NCBI RefSeq assembly: GCF_000720135.1
Contig: NZ_JOIU01000011.1
Coordinates: forward strand, 337,348-401,347
DNA: 64,000 nt
Origin: Streptomyces sp. NRRL S-1022
GTDB lineage: Bacteria > Actinomycetota > Actinomycetes > Streptomycetales > Streptomycetaceae
Direction: 5' to 3'
The notes below the pieces were generated by a model. The model ran no database searches, had not been told where the DNA came from, and saw nothing but the letters and a program-made list of their open reading frames with translations. Each line of letters begins with the position of its first letter. The stretch's first letter is position 1. The position numbers were made by a program, and so were the translations under genes. Positions 25,103 to 33,347 of this stretch are shown here, in pieces.

Positions 25103-26625
25103 GCCCCCAGTCACCGCCCCCCGCACTGCTCCACGACCTCCTCGACCACGCGGCCGCACGCCGGCCCGACGATCCCGCGTTCACCGTCGCGGAGCGCACG
25201 CTCGGCTACGCGGAGCTGGCCCGCGCGAGCAGGCACGCGGCACAGTGGCTCCGCTCGGCGGGCCTGGACCGCGGTGACCGCTTCCTGCTGGACGCCCGGC
25301 TGAACCCCCTGCTTCCCGTGCTGGTGTTCGCCGCCGCACGGATCGGCGCGGTGTTCTCCCTGATCCACGAGCAGGTGCGCGGGGTGCAGTTGGAGCACAT
25401 CCTGGACGACAGCGAACCGGCCCTCTTCTTCTCCGACGCGCCGCAGTCCCTGGACATCGCCGCACGCAAGGGCGTACGCACCGTCAGCAGCCCCGACGTC
25501 TCCGCCCTGCTCGACTCCCGGCACGGCGTGGAACCGGAGCCGGTCACCGCGCCCCTCGCGGTCGACCCGGTCTGCATGATCTACACCTCCGGCACCACCT
25601 CGCTGCCGAAGGCGGTGGTCAGCACCCACCAGCAGATGGTGTTCGCGGCCCAGGCCATTCAGCAGGTGCTGCGCTACGGCGATGACGACGTCGTCTACAG
25701 CCCCCTCCCGCTGTCCTTCGACTACGGGCTGTACCAGGTCTTCCTGAGCGCCCTGGGCGGATCGCATCTGCACCTGGCCACGCCGGGCGACGCCGGACCG
25801 GCGCTGCTGACCCGGCTGGCCGGCTGCGGTGCCACCGTCCTGCCTGCCGTACCGTCCCTGGCCGAGGGCCTGGCGGCGCTGCTGCGGCGCCGCCCGGGCC
25901 GCGCCCCGCAGACGCTGCGGATGCTCACCAACACCGGCGCGGCGATGCCCCAGCAGACACTGACCGACCTGAGGGCGGCCCTGCCGCGGCTGCGGGTGCA
26001 CCTGATGTTCGGGCTGACGGAGTGCAAACGCGCCACCATCATGCCCGCCGACGGGGATCTGGCACGGCCCGGCTCCAGCGGCAGGGCCCTGCCCGGGACC
26101 GAGGTCTTCGTCATCGACGAGGAAGGGCGGCGCTGTCCTCCTGGCGAGACCGGCGAGATCGTCGTACGCGGCCCGCACGTGATGAGCGGCTACTGGCGCC
26201 GGCCGGAGGCGACCGCGCAGCGTTTCTTCCGCGTGGACGGGCTGTTCCCGCAGCTGCGCACCGGTGACTACGGCTGGCTCGACGACGAGGGCTACCTGTA
26301 CTTCACCGGCCGCCGCGACGACCTGTACAAGGCGAACGGCTTCCGGGTCAGCGCCGGCGAGGTGGAGGCGGCGGCGCGGCGGACGGCCGGGGTGGAGAGC
26401 GCGGCGGTGCTGCCGCCCGCGGAGGACCGGCCGGCCACGCTCTTCGTCACCGGAGCCGTACGGCCCGAGGACGTCCTCCTCGCCCTGCGGGAGGAGATCG
26501 AGGACTTCAAGATCCCCCCACGGTGCGTCGCCCTGGACGCGCTGCCCCTGACCGGCAACGGCAAGGTCGACCGCGACGGGTTGGCCGCGGCCCTCCGCAC
26601 GGAGGGGCACGCCCATGCCGGTTGA
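25099..26625 (+). CDS. AMP-forming acyl/aminoacyl-carrier ligase
   Basis: 508-residue adenylate-forming enzyme. The P-loop YTSGTTSLPK lies at about 161-170, LPLSFDYGLYQ near 205, FGLTECKRATI near 310, TGDYGWLDDEGYLYFTGR near 395 and the catalytic Lys in GNGKVDRDGL near 498. SFDYGLYQ is typical of ligases found with a fold-III decarboxylase and a small ACP, for example in exosortase-linked gene sets, and this trio is present here in order. It probably activates an amino or dicarboxylic acid and loads it on the ACP at 27888. The start overlaps the previous gene by 4 bases and the stop overlaps the decarboxylase by 11. Confidence 0.87.
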   Translation: MSPQSPPPALLHDLLDHAAARRPDDPAFTVAERTLGYAELARASRHAAQWLRSAGLDRGDRFLLDARLNPLLPVLVFAAARIGAVFSLIHEQVRGVQLEHILDDSEPALFFSDAPQSLDIAARKGVRTVSSPDVSALLDSRHGVEPEPVTAPLAVDPVCMIYTSGTTSLPKAVVSTHQQMVFAAQAIQQVLRYGDDDVVYSPLPLSFDYGLYQVFLSALGGSHLHLATPGDAGPALLTRLAGCGATVLPAVPSLAEGLAALLRRRPGRAPQTLRMLTNTGAAMPQQTLTDLRAALPRLRVHLMFGLTECKRATIMPADGDLARPGSSGRALPGTEVFVIDEEGRRCPPGETGEIVVRGPHVMSGYWRRPEATAQRFFRVDGLFPQLRTGDYGWLDDEGYLYFTGRRDDLYKANGFRVSAGEVEAAARRTAGVESAAVLPPAEDRPATLFVTGAVRPEDVLLALREEIEDFKIPPRCVALDALPLTGNGKVDRDGLAAALRTEGHAHAG

Positions 26626-27877
26626 GGCCCCCGCCCCCGTGCTGCCGGAACAGGTGCTGACCGCGGCGCCCGCCCCGGCCTACGTCTACGACCTGGCGGC
26701 CGTCCGCCGCAACCACGCCCTGCTGCGGGACGCGTTGCCACCGGAGAGCGGTCTGTACTACTCGCTCAAGGCCAACCCGCACCCCCTGCTCCTGGCGGAG
26801 CTGCGCCGGTGCGGTGCCCGCGCCGAGGTCTGCTCCACCGGTGAGCTGCGCGCCGCCCTCGATGCGGGCTGGCCGGCCGGGGAGATCCTCTACACCGGAC
26901 CCGGCAAACGCGACGCGGAACTGGCCGAGGCCCTCGACCGGGGAGTCCTCCTCTTCTCGGCGGACACCCCGCACGCGCTGGACCAGTTGGACCGTCTCGC
27001 GGGGGAACGGGGGGTGTGGGCACGGGCGTTGCTGCGGGTCAACGACGACCAGCCCGTTCCCGGGCAGGGACTGGCGATGACCGGTGTGCCGTCCCAGTTC
27101 GGCGCGGACACCACCTGGATCCTCGCCGAGCCGGAACGCTTCGGCCGGCGCGCCCACACCGAGGTGGTGGGACTGCACCTGTACATGGGGACGAACCTGA
27201 CGCACGCCGACGACCTGCTGGGGCAGTTCACCCGGTCGGTGCGCACGGCCCGCCGCCTCACCGAGGCCCTGGCACCGCACGGCATGCGGCTCGACGTCCT
27301 GGACCTGGGCGGCGGTTTCGGCGCCCCGTTCGCCTCGGCCGGCGACACCGTGGACCTGTCGGCGCTGCGGCCGCGGCTGACGGCCCTGCTCGACGCGGAG
27401 GTGCCGGGCCGGCGCACCGGTGCGACGGAGGTGGTGTTCGAGTCCGGCCGCTATCTCGTCGGTACCGCCGGAACCCTCGTCACCTCGGTGCTCGACGTCA
27501 AGCGCTCGCACGGCCGGGACGTCGTCGTCCTGGAGTCCGGGATCAACCACCTGGGCGGGATGTCGGGACTGCGCCGGCTGCCGCCGTTGCAGCCGCACCT
27601 CGTCGCCGACCCGGCGACCGACCGCGGCGGCTCGCTCAGCGCCCTGGTCACCGGGCCGCTGTGCACCCCGCTGGACGTGTGGTCCCGCAGCGCCGACCTG
27701 CCCGCGCTCCGGCCCGGAGACCGGGTCGCCGTCCCCAACACCGGGGCGTACGGCCTGTACGCCAGCCTCGTCGCCTTCCTCGGGCATCCGCTGCCGGCGG
27801 AGGTCGTCCACGACAGCGAACGGCCCCGGCAGGCGCCGCACATCAGCCACCTGACCCTGACCCGCACCGCCGACTGA
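26615..27877 (+). CDS. Fold-III PLP-dependent decarboxylase (BtrK/DAPDC-like)
   Basis: 420-residue alanine-racemase-fold PLP decarboxylase. Lys52 in YYSLKANPHP forms the Schiff base; GGGFGAPF near 230 binds phosphate, ESGRYLVG near 275 and GPLCTPLDV (Cys near 350) complete the active site. It resembles diaminopimelate/ornithine decarboxylases and, in context, the enzymes that decarboxylate a carrier-bound amino acid (BtrK on Glu-ACP in butirosin, VinO-type in macrolactam starters). With an ACP gene 10 bases downstream and a ligase overlapping upstream, an ACP-bound substrate is likely. Confidence 0.88.
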   Translation: MPVEAPAPVLPEQVLTAAPAPAYVYDLAAVRRNHALLRDALPPESGLYYSLKANPHPLLLAELRRCGARAEVCSTGELRAALDAGWPAGEILYTGPGKRDAELAEALDRGVLLFSADTPHALDQLDRLAGERGVWARALLRVNDDQPVPGQGLAMTGVPSQFGADTTWILAEPERFGRRAHTEVVGLHLYMGTNLTHADDLLGQFTRSVRTARRLTEALAPHGMRLDVLDLGGGFGAPFASAGDTVDLSALRPRLTALLDAEVPGRRTGATEVVFESGRYLVGTAGTLVTSVLDVKRSHGRDVVVLESGINHLGGMSGLRRLPPLQPHLVADPATDRGGSLSALVTGPLCTPLDVWSRSADLPALRPGDRVAVPNTGAYGLYASLVAFLGHPLPAEVVHDSERPRQAPHISHLTLTRTAD

Positions 27878-27887
27878 GGAGCACAGC

Positions 27888-28163
27888 ATGGACCAGCGTT
27901 TCATCGACGTACTCACCCCCTACCTCAGGTTCCACAACGGCGAGCCGATCGGCCCCGAATCCGACCTGCGGGCCCTGGGCCTCGACTCCATGCAGGCCAT
28001 CGAGGTGCTGTTCGCCATCGAGGACGCCTTCGGGGTGGCCCTGCCGGACGACGCGATGAACGACACGACCTTCGCGACGGCCGGGAACCTCTGGAAGGAA
28101 GTGCAGGCGGCGCTCACCGCCCAGGACAACGGCCCCGGCGAGGTCTCGGTGAGCGCCGCATGA
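27888..28163 (+). CDS. Acyl carrier protein
   Basis: 91-residue four-helix carrier protein. The phosphopantetheine site is Ser34 in LGLDSMQAIEVLF; the helix-4 end is a low-complexity GEVSVSAA tail. It is probably the carrier on which the ligase, decarboxylase and flavoproteins encoded around it act. ATG 27888 follows GAGGAG. The stop overlaps the next gene by 4 bases. Confidence 0.93.
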   Translation: MDQRFIDVLTPYLRFHNGEPIGPESDLRALGLDSMQAIEVLFAIEDAFGVALPDDAMNDTTFATAGNLWKEVQAALTAQDNGPGEVSVSAA

Positions 28164-29395
28164 CCACCTCGCTGCTCACGGGCCCCGGCGCCGGGCCCGA
28201 CGCCGAGACCGGCACGGACACCGTGTCCGCGCGCGCCCGGCGCCGGCACCGCTTCGCCGAGCCCGCCGCACGCGTCGCGGCCGTCGCCGCCGAACACGCG
28301 GCACGGGCCGACGCGGAGTCCGCCTTCCCCTCGGAGGCACTGGCCGAGCTGCGCCGCACCGGGCTGCTCGGGCTGATGGTGCCCGCCGCCCACGGCGGGC
28401 TCGGCGGCGACATCGCCGACATGGTGCAGGTGAGTACGGACCTCGGCCGCGCCGACATGTCCGTCGCCATGATCTTCGCCATGCACTGCCAGCAGGTGGC
28501 CGCGATCGTGCGGTACGCCCGCCCGGCCCTGCGCGACCGGCTGCTGCCGGAGATCGCCGCCGGCCGGCGCTACCTGGCGTCGGTGACCACCGAGGCGGCG
28601 ACCGGCGGCCACCTGCTGAGCGCCCAGTCCCCGCTGGCGGCCTCGGACGGCGTGCTCGAAGTCGACCGCTTCGCCCCGATCGTCACCGGCGGTGCCCACG
28701 CCGACGGCTTCCTGATCACCATGCTCGCCCCCGACGCGGCTTCCCCGGCGCAGGTCAGCCTCGTCTACGCCGACCGCGAGGAGCTGGACGTCGCCGTGCA
28801 GGGCGACTGGCAGGCCCTGGGCATGCGTGCCAGCCACAGCCTGCCGCTGCGGCTGACGGGCCGGGTGCCCGAGGACCGGGTCATCGGCGAGGCGGGTGAC
28901 TTCAGGACGGTCATGACCTCGACCTTCGCCCCGATGGCCCACCTCGGCTGGTCCGCGGCCTGGCTCGGCACCGCCGCCGGTGCCCTGTCCCGGGTGCTGC
29001 ACCTGCTGCGCTCACCGGCCGGCCGGGCCCGGACGGACCTGCGGTCGGAACTGCTGCTCGGCAGGCTGTCCCAGGCCCGCCGCCGGCTGGACCAGGTGCA
29101 CGCGCTGCTGACCCAGACGCGGACGACGGTCGAGCAGGCCGAGGACCTCAGTCGGCCCGCGGTGCAGTTGCAGCTGAACGCCCTGAAGATCACCGCCTCG
29201 GAGGAGTGCCGCCGGGCCGTGGACGACCTGGTCGAAGCGGTCGGTATGCGCCACGGCTACCTGAAGAACTCCCCCACGCGGCTCGAACAGGCCCTGCGGG
29301 ACCTGCGCTCGGCGTCCCTGAACTACCACAACGACCGACTGCACCTGGCCGACGGCAAACTCGCCCTCCTGGACCCGGAGGTGACCTTTGCCTGA
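28160..29395 (+). CDS. Acyl-CoA dehydrogenase-fold flavoprotein
   Basis: 411-residue flavoprotein of the acyl-CoA dehydrogenase superfamily. The N-terminal helical domain (LRRTGLLGLMVPAAHGGLGG), middle beta domain (ASVTTEAATGG, GDWQALGMRASHS) and C-terminal helical bundle are recognisable. The C-terminal loop that carries the catalytic Glu in medium-chain dehydrogenases reads GMRHGYLKNS (363-372) with no Glu. Together with the flavin reductase gene downstream, this fits a group-D flavin monooxygenase or an oxidase acting on an ACP-bound substrate rather than an ordinary dehydrogenase. Eight-base overlap with the next gene. Confidence 0.82.
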   Translation: MTTSLLTGPGAGPDAETGTDTVSARARRRHRFAEPAARVAAVAAEHAARADAESAFPSEALAELRRTGLLGLMVPAAHGGLGGDIADMVQVSTDLGRADMSVAMIFAMHCQQVAAIVRYARPALRDRLLPEIAAGRRYLASVTTEAATGGHLLSAQSPLAASDGVLEVDRFAPIVTGGAHADGFLITMLAPDAASPAQVSLVYADREELDVAVQGDWQALGMRASHSLPLRLTGRVPEDRVIGEAGDFRTVMTSTFAPMAHLGWSAAWLGTAAGALSRVLHLLRSPAGRARTDLRSELLLGRLSQARRRLDQVHALLTQTRTTVEQAEDLSRPAVQLQLNALKITASEECRRAVDDLVEAVGMRHGYLKNSPTRLEQALRDLRSASLNYHNDRLHLADGKLALLDPEVTFA

Positions 29396-30563
29396 GCAGG
29401 CCGTCCTCCGCCCGCCCGGCCGGCACCACACGCGCCGCGATCCCGGGGACGACGGATTCCGTGCCGCCCTGGCCCGGGCCCTCGGCGAGGTCCCCGCCGA
29501 CGGTGACGCCCGCGCGGTGTGGCGGGCCCTCGGCGACCACGGCGTGCTGCGCGGCCTGTACCGGCACGCGGACACGGGCGGCGCGACCGCCGACCCGGCC
29601 CGGCTCGGCGCGCTGCTGCACGCCGTGGACGAGCGGGCGGACAACGGTGTCACGCTGACCGTGCTCGTCCAGGCGGCCAGCGCCCTGCCGCTGCTGACCG
29701 CCGGCACCACCGACGCCTGCGCCGGGCTGCGCGAGCGGGTGCTGGACGGGCGGGTGACCCTGGCGCTGGCCGCGACCGACTCCGCCGCCCCGGGTTCCGA
29801 ACTCACCGCGCTGGGCACCGAGGTGCGGTGGGACGAACGGACACTGCACCTGAACGGGGGCAAACGGTGGGTCTCCGGAGCGGGTTCGGCCGACCACTTC
29901 CTGGTGCTGGCCCGGCACCGGCCCGGACGGCACTTCACGAGCTTCACGTGGGTCCTCGTACCGGCCGCGGCCGCCGGGGTGCGGATCGAGCCCGTCGACA
30001 CCGGAGGGCTGCTGGCCTCCGCTGCCCTCGGGCACGTCCGTCTCGACGACGTCCGGCTCGACGTGGACCACCTGATCGGCCGGCCGGGCCGGGCGATGGC
30101 CTCCTTCGCCCGGCACATGGCCACCGAACGGCTCGCCGGCGCCCAGTGGGCGGTGGCCCTGCTGCGGCGCACCCTGACCGCCACCCGCCGGCACCTGACG
30201 GCCCGTCCGGCCGGGGAGGGAACGCTGTGGGACAACGCCGCGATCCGGCAGGACTTCGCCGCCTGCCTGGTACGGACGGAACAGCTGCGCGCCCTGGTGG
30301 AGACGACCGTCCGGACAGCCGGCGGCACACCCGGCATGAGCGCCGCCGCGCTGCTGAAGGCGGCCGTGGGCCAGACCGCCGACGACGTCCTCGGCCGCTG
30401 CGCCCAGTTGCAGGGCGCGGACGGGATGACCGCCGGCGGCGCGCACCACGTCCGGGCGGAGGCAGCCGTCCTGGGCCTGGGCGGCGGGGCCACCGAACTG
30501 ATGCTGGCACACGTCGCCGACGCGGCGGACGTGCTGCTCGACGACCTCCGGCCGGTCCCGTGA
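29388..30563 (+). CDS. Acyl-CoA dehydrogenase-fold flavoprotein, TTG start
   Basis: 391-residue second member of the same superfamily. Seen are the middle-domain pattern ALAATDSAAPGSELTALGTE, NGGKRWVSGAGSADHFLVLA and the C-terminal QLQGADGMTAGGAHHVRAE with GLGGGATELML. The residue matching the catalytic Glu (GxTEExP) is Ala349. It may pair with the preceding protein as a heteromer, or carry out a second oxidation. The start is TTG 29388, fixed by the perfect ribosome binding site GGAGGTGA at 29377-29384. Its stop overlaps the next GTG by 4 bases. Confidence 0.8.
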   Translation: MPEQAVLRPPGRHHTRRDPGDDGFRAALARALGEVPADGDARAVWRALGDHGVLRGLYRHADTGGATADPARLGALLHAVDERADNGVTLTVLVQAASALPLLTAGTTDACAGLRERVLDGRVTLALAATDSAAPGSELTALGTEVRWDERTLHLNGGKRWVSGAGSADHFLVLARHRPGRHFTSFTWVLVPAAAAGVRIEPVDTGGLLASAALGHVRLDDVRLDVDHLIGRPGRAMASFARHMATERLAGAQWAVALLRRTLTATRRHLTARPAGEGTLWDNAAIRQDFAACLVRTEQLRALVETTVRTAGGTPGMSAAALLKAAVGQTADDVLGRCAQLQGADGMTAGGAHHVRAEAAVLGLGGGATELMLAHVADAADVLLDDLRPVP

Positions 30564-31246
30564 CGGTACTCAGCCCCGCCCCGGACGTCTGGGTCCTCGT
30601 CGGCCCCCGGCAGCGCTGGACCGGCCTGCGACCGGCACCGGCGGACCACGCGGCGGCGGACGGGCTGCCGCCGGCGCGGGCCGCGGAACGGCTGGCCGGC
30701 CGGGCGGCCCTGCGGGAACTGCTGCGCCTCGCGCGGCCGGAACTCGCCGACGCCCCCGTCGTCACCGACCCGCGCGGCAAGCCCTGGCTGGCCGGCCACC
30801 CGGAGGCGGGCATCAGCGTCTCCCACGACGCCGGGACGGTCGCCGCGGCGCTCGCCCTGCACGGACCGGTGGGCGTGGACGTGCAGCACGCCCCCCGTTC
30901 GGCGGCCCCCGGCATGGTGCGCCGCTGCCTGGGCCGGCACGCGCCCGCCCTGGACCGGCTGCGGCCCGCACAGCGGGCCCGCGAACTGGCCTGGGTGTGG
31001 AGCGCGCAGGAAGCCTGCGTGAAGGCCGCCGGCAGCGGTCTGGCCGGCCGGCCCTGGACCATCGACGTGCCAGCCGGCCGCACCCGGGGCCGATGGCGCG
31101 AATACCGGTGGGTCAGCTTCCGCGGTCAGTCGGACACGCCTCTCAGCTGTGCGTTCTTGGACCCGGTCGCCCCCGGCACGACGCCACCCGCCCCGCTCTC
31201 CCCCGGCCCGCCGTCGGCCGGCGCCCCCCACGTACCGAAAGGATGA
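30560..31246 (+). CDS. Sfp-type 4'-phosphopantetheinyl transferase
   Basis: 228-residue Sfp-type transferase that would prime the two carrier domains of this cluster. The motifs are GVDVQHAP (usual GxDxE, so the second metal ligand is Gln) and WVWSAQEACVKAAG (usual W-S-x-K-E-A, so Lys is Gln while Glu and the distal Lys remain). Human AASDHPPT also lacks the second acidic residue, so activity is still likely. GTG 30560 overlaps the previous stop; the stop overlaps ATG 31243. A Pro-rich tail of about 25 residues ends the protein. Confidence 0.87.
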   Translation: MTVLSPAPDVWVLVGPRQRWTGLRPAPADHAAADGLPPARAAERLAGRAALRELLRLARPELADAPVVTDPRGKPWLAGHPEAGISVSHDAGTVAAALALHGPVGVDVQHAPRSAAPGMVRRCLGRHAPALDRLRPAQRARELAWVWSAQEACVKAAGSGLAGRPWTIDVPAGRTRGRWREYRWVSFRGQSDTPLSCAFLDPVAPGTTPPAPLSPGPPSAGAPHVPKG

Positions 31247-32790
31247 CCGTGCACGCAACGCTGTACGACTGGTTCGAGGCGAGTGCGGCCCGCTACGGCG
31301 ACCACCCCGCGCTGGAGGTGGGCGGCGACCGCCTGACCTACCGGGAACTGCGGGACCTCGCCGGGCGGATCGCCGGCTCCCTCGTCGCCGCGCAGGGCTC
31401 CGTACCCCGTACCGCCGGGCTCGCGGCGACCCGGAGTGTCCGCTGCTATGCCGCCTACCTCGCGCTGCAGCGGCTCGGCACGGCGGTCGTACCGCTCGCG
31501 CCCGCCGCGCCGCGTGAGCGCAACACCCGTATCGCCGCGGCCGCGGGCCTCGACGTCCTGCTCACCAACGACCCCTCGGTGCGGGCCGGCGACGTCCCGT
31601 CCTTCCCGCTGGACCGGGTGGGCCCCGCCGCGGGCCCGGCCGAACCGCCCCGCGGCGACCCGCACCCGTGGGACACCGCCTACGTCCTGTTCACGTCCGG
31701 CTCGACGGGGGTCCCCAAGGGCGTCCCCATCACCCACCGCAACGTGAGCGCCTACCTCGCCCACGTACTGGAGCAGTACGCCCCGCAACCGGGCAGCCGG
31801 CTGTCGCAGACGTTCGACCTCACCTTCGACCTGTCGGTGTTCGACATGTTCGCCGCCTGGGCCGGCGGCGCCACCCTGGTCGTCCCCACCCAGCAGGACC
31901 TGTTCGCGCCCGTCCGCTGGGCGGCCGACCGCCGGCTCACCCACTGGTTCTCGGTGCCGTCCCTGGTCTCCTACGCCAAGCGCATGCGCAGTCTGCGCCC
32001 CGGGGCCCTGCCCGACCTGCGCTGGAGCCTGTTCTGCGGGGAGCCGCTCACCCTCCAGCAGGCCGAGGCGTGGGCCACCGCCGCCCCCGGCAGCACCGTG
32101 GCCAACCTGTACGGGCCCACCGAACTGACCATCAGCTGCGCGGCCTACGTCCACCCGCGCGACCCGGCGGCCCGGCCGGCCACCGCCAACGGCACCGTGC
32201 CGATCGGCACCGTCCACCCCGCCCTCGAACACCTGGTGGTGGACGAGTCCGGCCGGCCGGCCACGACCGGCGAACTGCTCGTACGGGGCCCTCAGCGCTT
32301 CCCCGGTTACCTGGACCCCGCCGACGACACCGGCCGCTTCGCCTCCTTCACCGGTGACCGCGCCGTCCCCCTGGCCGCCGCGGAGCGGCCCGGCGAGGAG
32401 CACTGGTACCGCACGGGCGACCGGGTGACGCTGACCGGGGGGAACCTCGTGCACCTCGGCCGGCTGGACCAGCAGGTCAAGGTGCGCGGTTACCGGGTGG
32501 AACTCGGCGAGGTGGAAGCCGCGCTGCGCGGGCAGCCCGGGGTCCACGACGCCGTCGCGGTCACCGTGGAGGGGCCGGGCGGCGACCTCGTGATCGAAGC
32601 GGTGTGCACGGGCACCGCGTCCCCCGACGACCTCGTGCGCGCCCTGCACGCGGAACTGCCCGCCTACATGGTCCCCCGCGGCGTCACGCTCTGGGACGAG
32701 CTGCCGCTCAACGCCAACGGCAAGATCGACCGACGGGCGGTCACCTCCCGCCTCACCGCACGGCCCCACCAGGAGGCGAGCCGCCGATGA
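31243..32790 (+). CDS. Stand-alone amino acid adenylation enzyme
   Basis: 515-residue adenylation enzyme of the DltA/PltF-type group. P-loop LFTSGSTGVPKG at about 149-160; A4-A5 region TFDLTFDLSVFDMFAAW; YGPTELTISC near 290; TGDRVTLTGGNLVHLGR; catalytic Lys in NANGKIDRRA near 495. The pocket residues I read (D-L-F-F-L-C-L-I-S-K) resemble but do not equal the PltF proline code, so the amino acid is uncertain. It may load the carrier domain fused to the BtrH-like protein, giving the cluster two separately loaded building blocks. Four-base overlaps on both sides. Confidence 0.87.
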   Translation: MTVHATLYDWFEASAARYGDHPALEVGGDRLTYRELRDLAGRIAGSLVAAQGSVPRTAGLAATRSVRCYAAYLALQRLGTAVVPLAPAAPRERNTRIAAAAGLDVLLTNDPSVRAGDVPSFPLDRVGPAAGPAEPPRGDPHPWDTAYVLFTSGSTGVPKGVPITHRNVSAYLAHVLEQYAPQPGSRLSQTFDLTFDLSVFDMFAAWAGGATLVVPTQQDLFAPVRWAADRRLTHWFSVPSLVSYAKRMRSLRPGALPDLRWSLFCGEPLTLQQAEAWATAAPGSTVANLYGPTELTISCAAYVHPRDPAARPATANGTVPIGTVHPALEHLVVDESGRPATTGELLVRGPQRFPGYLDPADDTGRFASFTGDRAVPLAAAERPGEEHWYRTGDRVTLTGGNLVHLGRLDQQVKVRGYRVELGEVEAALRGQPGVHDAVAVTVEGPGGDLVIEAVCTGTASPDDLVRALHAELPAYMVPRGVTLWDELPLNANGKIDRRAVTSRLTARPHQEASRR

Positions 32791-33347
32791 CCATCCGCAC
32801 CACTCACCCGGCCCCGCCCGCACCGGTCCACCCCACCGTGCGGCCGGCGCCCGGTCCCGGGCCGGCCGGCACCGGGCCCGTCGCGTCCGACGACTACCGG
32901 GACGCCATCTCGCTCCTGCCCACGGGCGTCTCGGTCGTCACGGCCGTGCGGTCGGGTGCTCCGGCCGGCTGCACGGCGAACGCCGTCATGTCGCTGTCGC
33001 TGGATCCCCCGAGCCTGCTCGTGTCCCTGACCACCGGCAGCCGTACCCTCGCCGCGGTCACGGAGGCGGGGACCTTCGCCGTCAACGTGCTGGCGTGGCC
33101 CGACCGGCACCTGGCCCAGCGCTTCGCCACCGCCGCACCGCACGAACGCTTCGAGGGCGTCACCTGGTCCCTCGCCCACGGAGCCCCCGTACTGACCCGG
33201 TCCGCCCTGACCGCGGTGTGCGAGGTCAGCGAGGCGGTTCCCCTCCTCGACCACACGATCGTGGCCGGCACCGTGACCTGGCTGCGCACCGAGGACACCG
33301 AGCCCACCGTGCTGTACCGCCACCGGCAGCACGTCCTGCGCCCATGA
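32787..33347 (+). CDS. Flavin reductase (HpaC/DIM6-NTAB type)
   Basis: 186-residue flavin reductase-like protein. After a ~30-residue Pro-rich N-terminus the split-barrel domain reads LLPTGVSVVTAV, CTANAVMSLSLDPPSLLVSL and HTIVAGTVTWL, as in NAD(P)H:FMN reductases that feed reduced flavin to two-component monooxygenases. Its presence supports a monooxygenase role for the two acyl-CoA-dehydrogenase-fold proteins at 28160 and 29388. ATG 32787 overlaps the previous stop, and the stop overlaps the transporter's ATG. Confidence 0.88.
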   Translation: MTIRTTHPAPPAPVHPTVRPAPGPGPAGTGPVASDDYRDAISLLPTGVSVVTAVRSGAPAGCTANAVMSLSLDPPSLLVSLTTGSRTLAAVTEAGTFAVNVLAWPDRHLAQRFATAAPHERFEGVTWSLAHGAPVLTRSALTAVCEVSEAVPLLDHTIVAGTVTWLRTEDTEPTVLYRHRQHVLRP

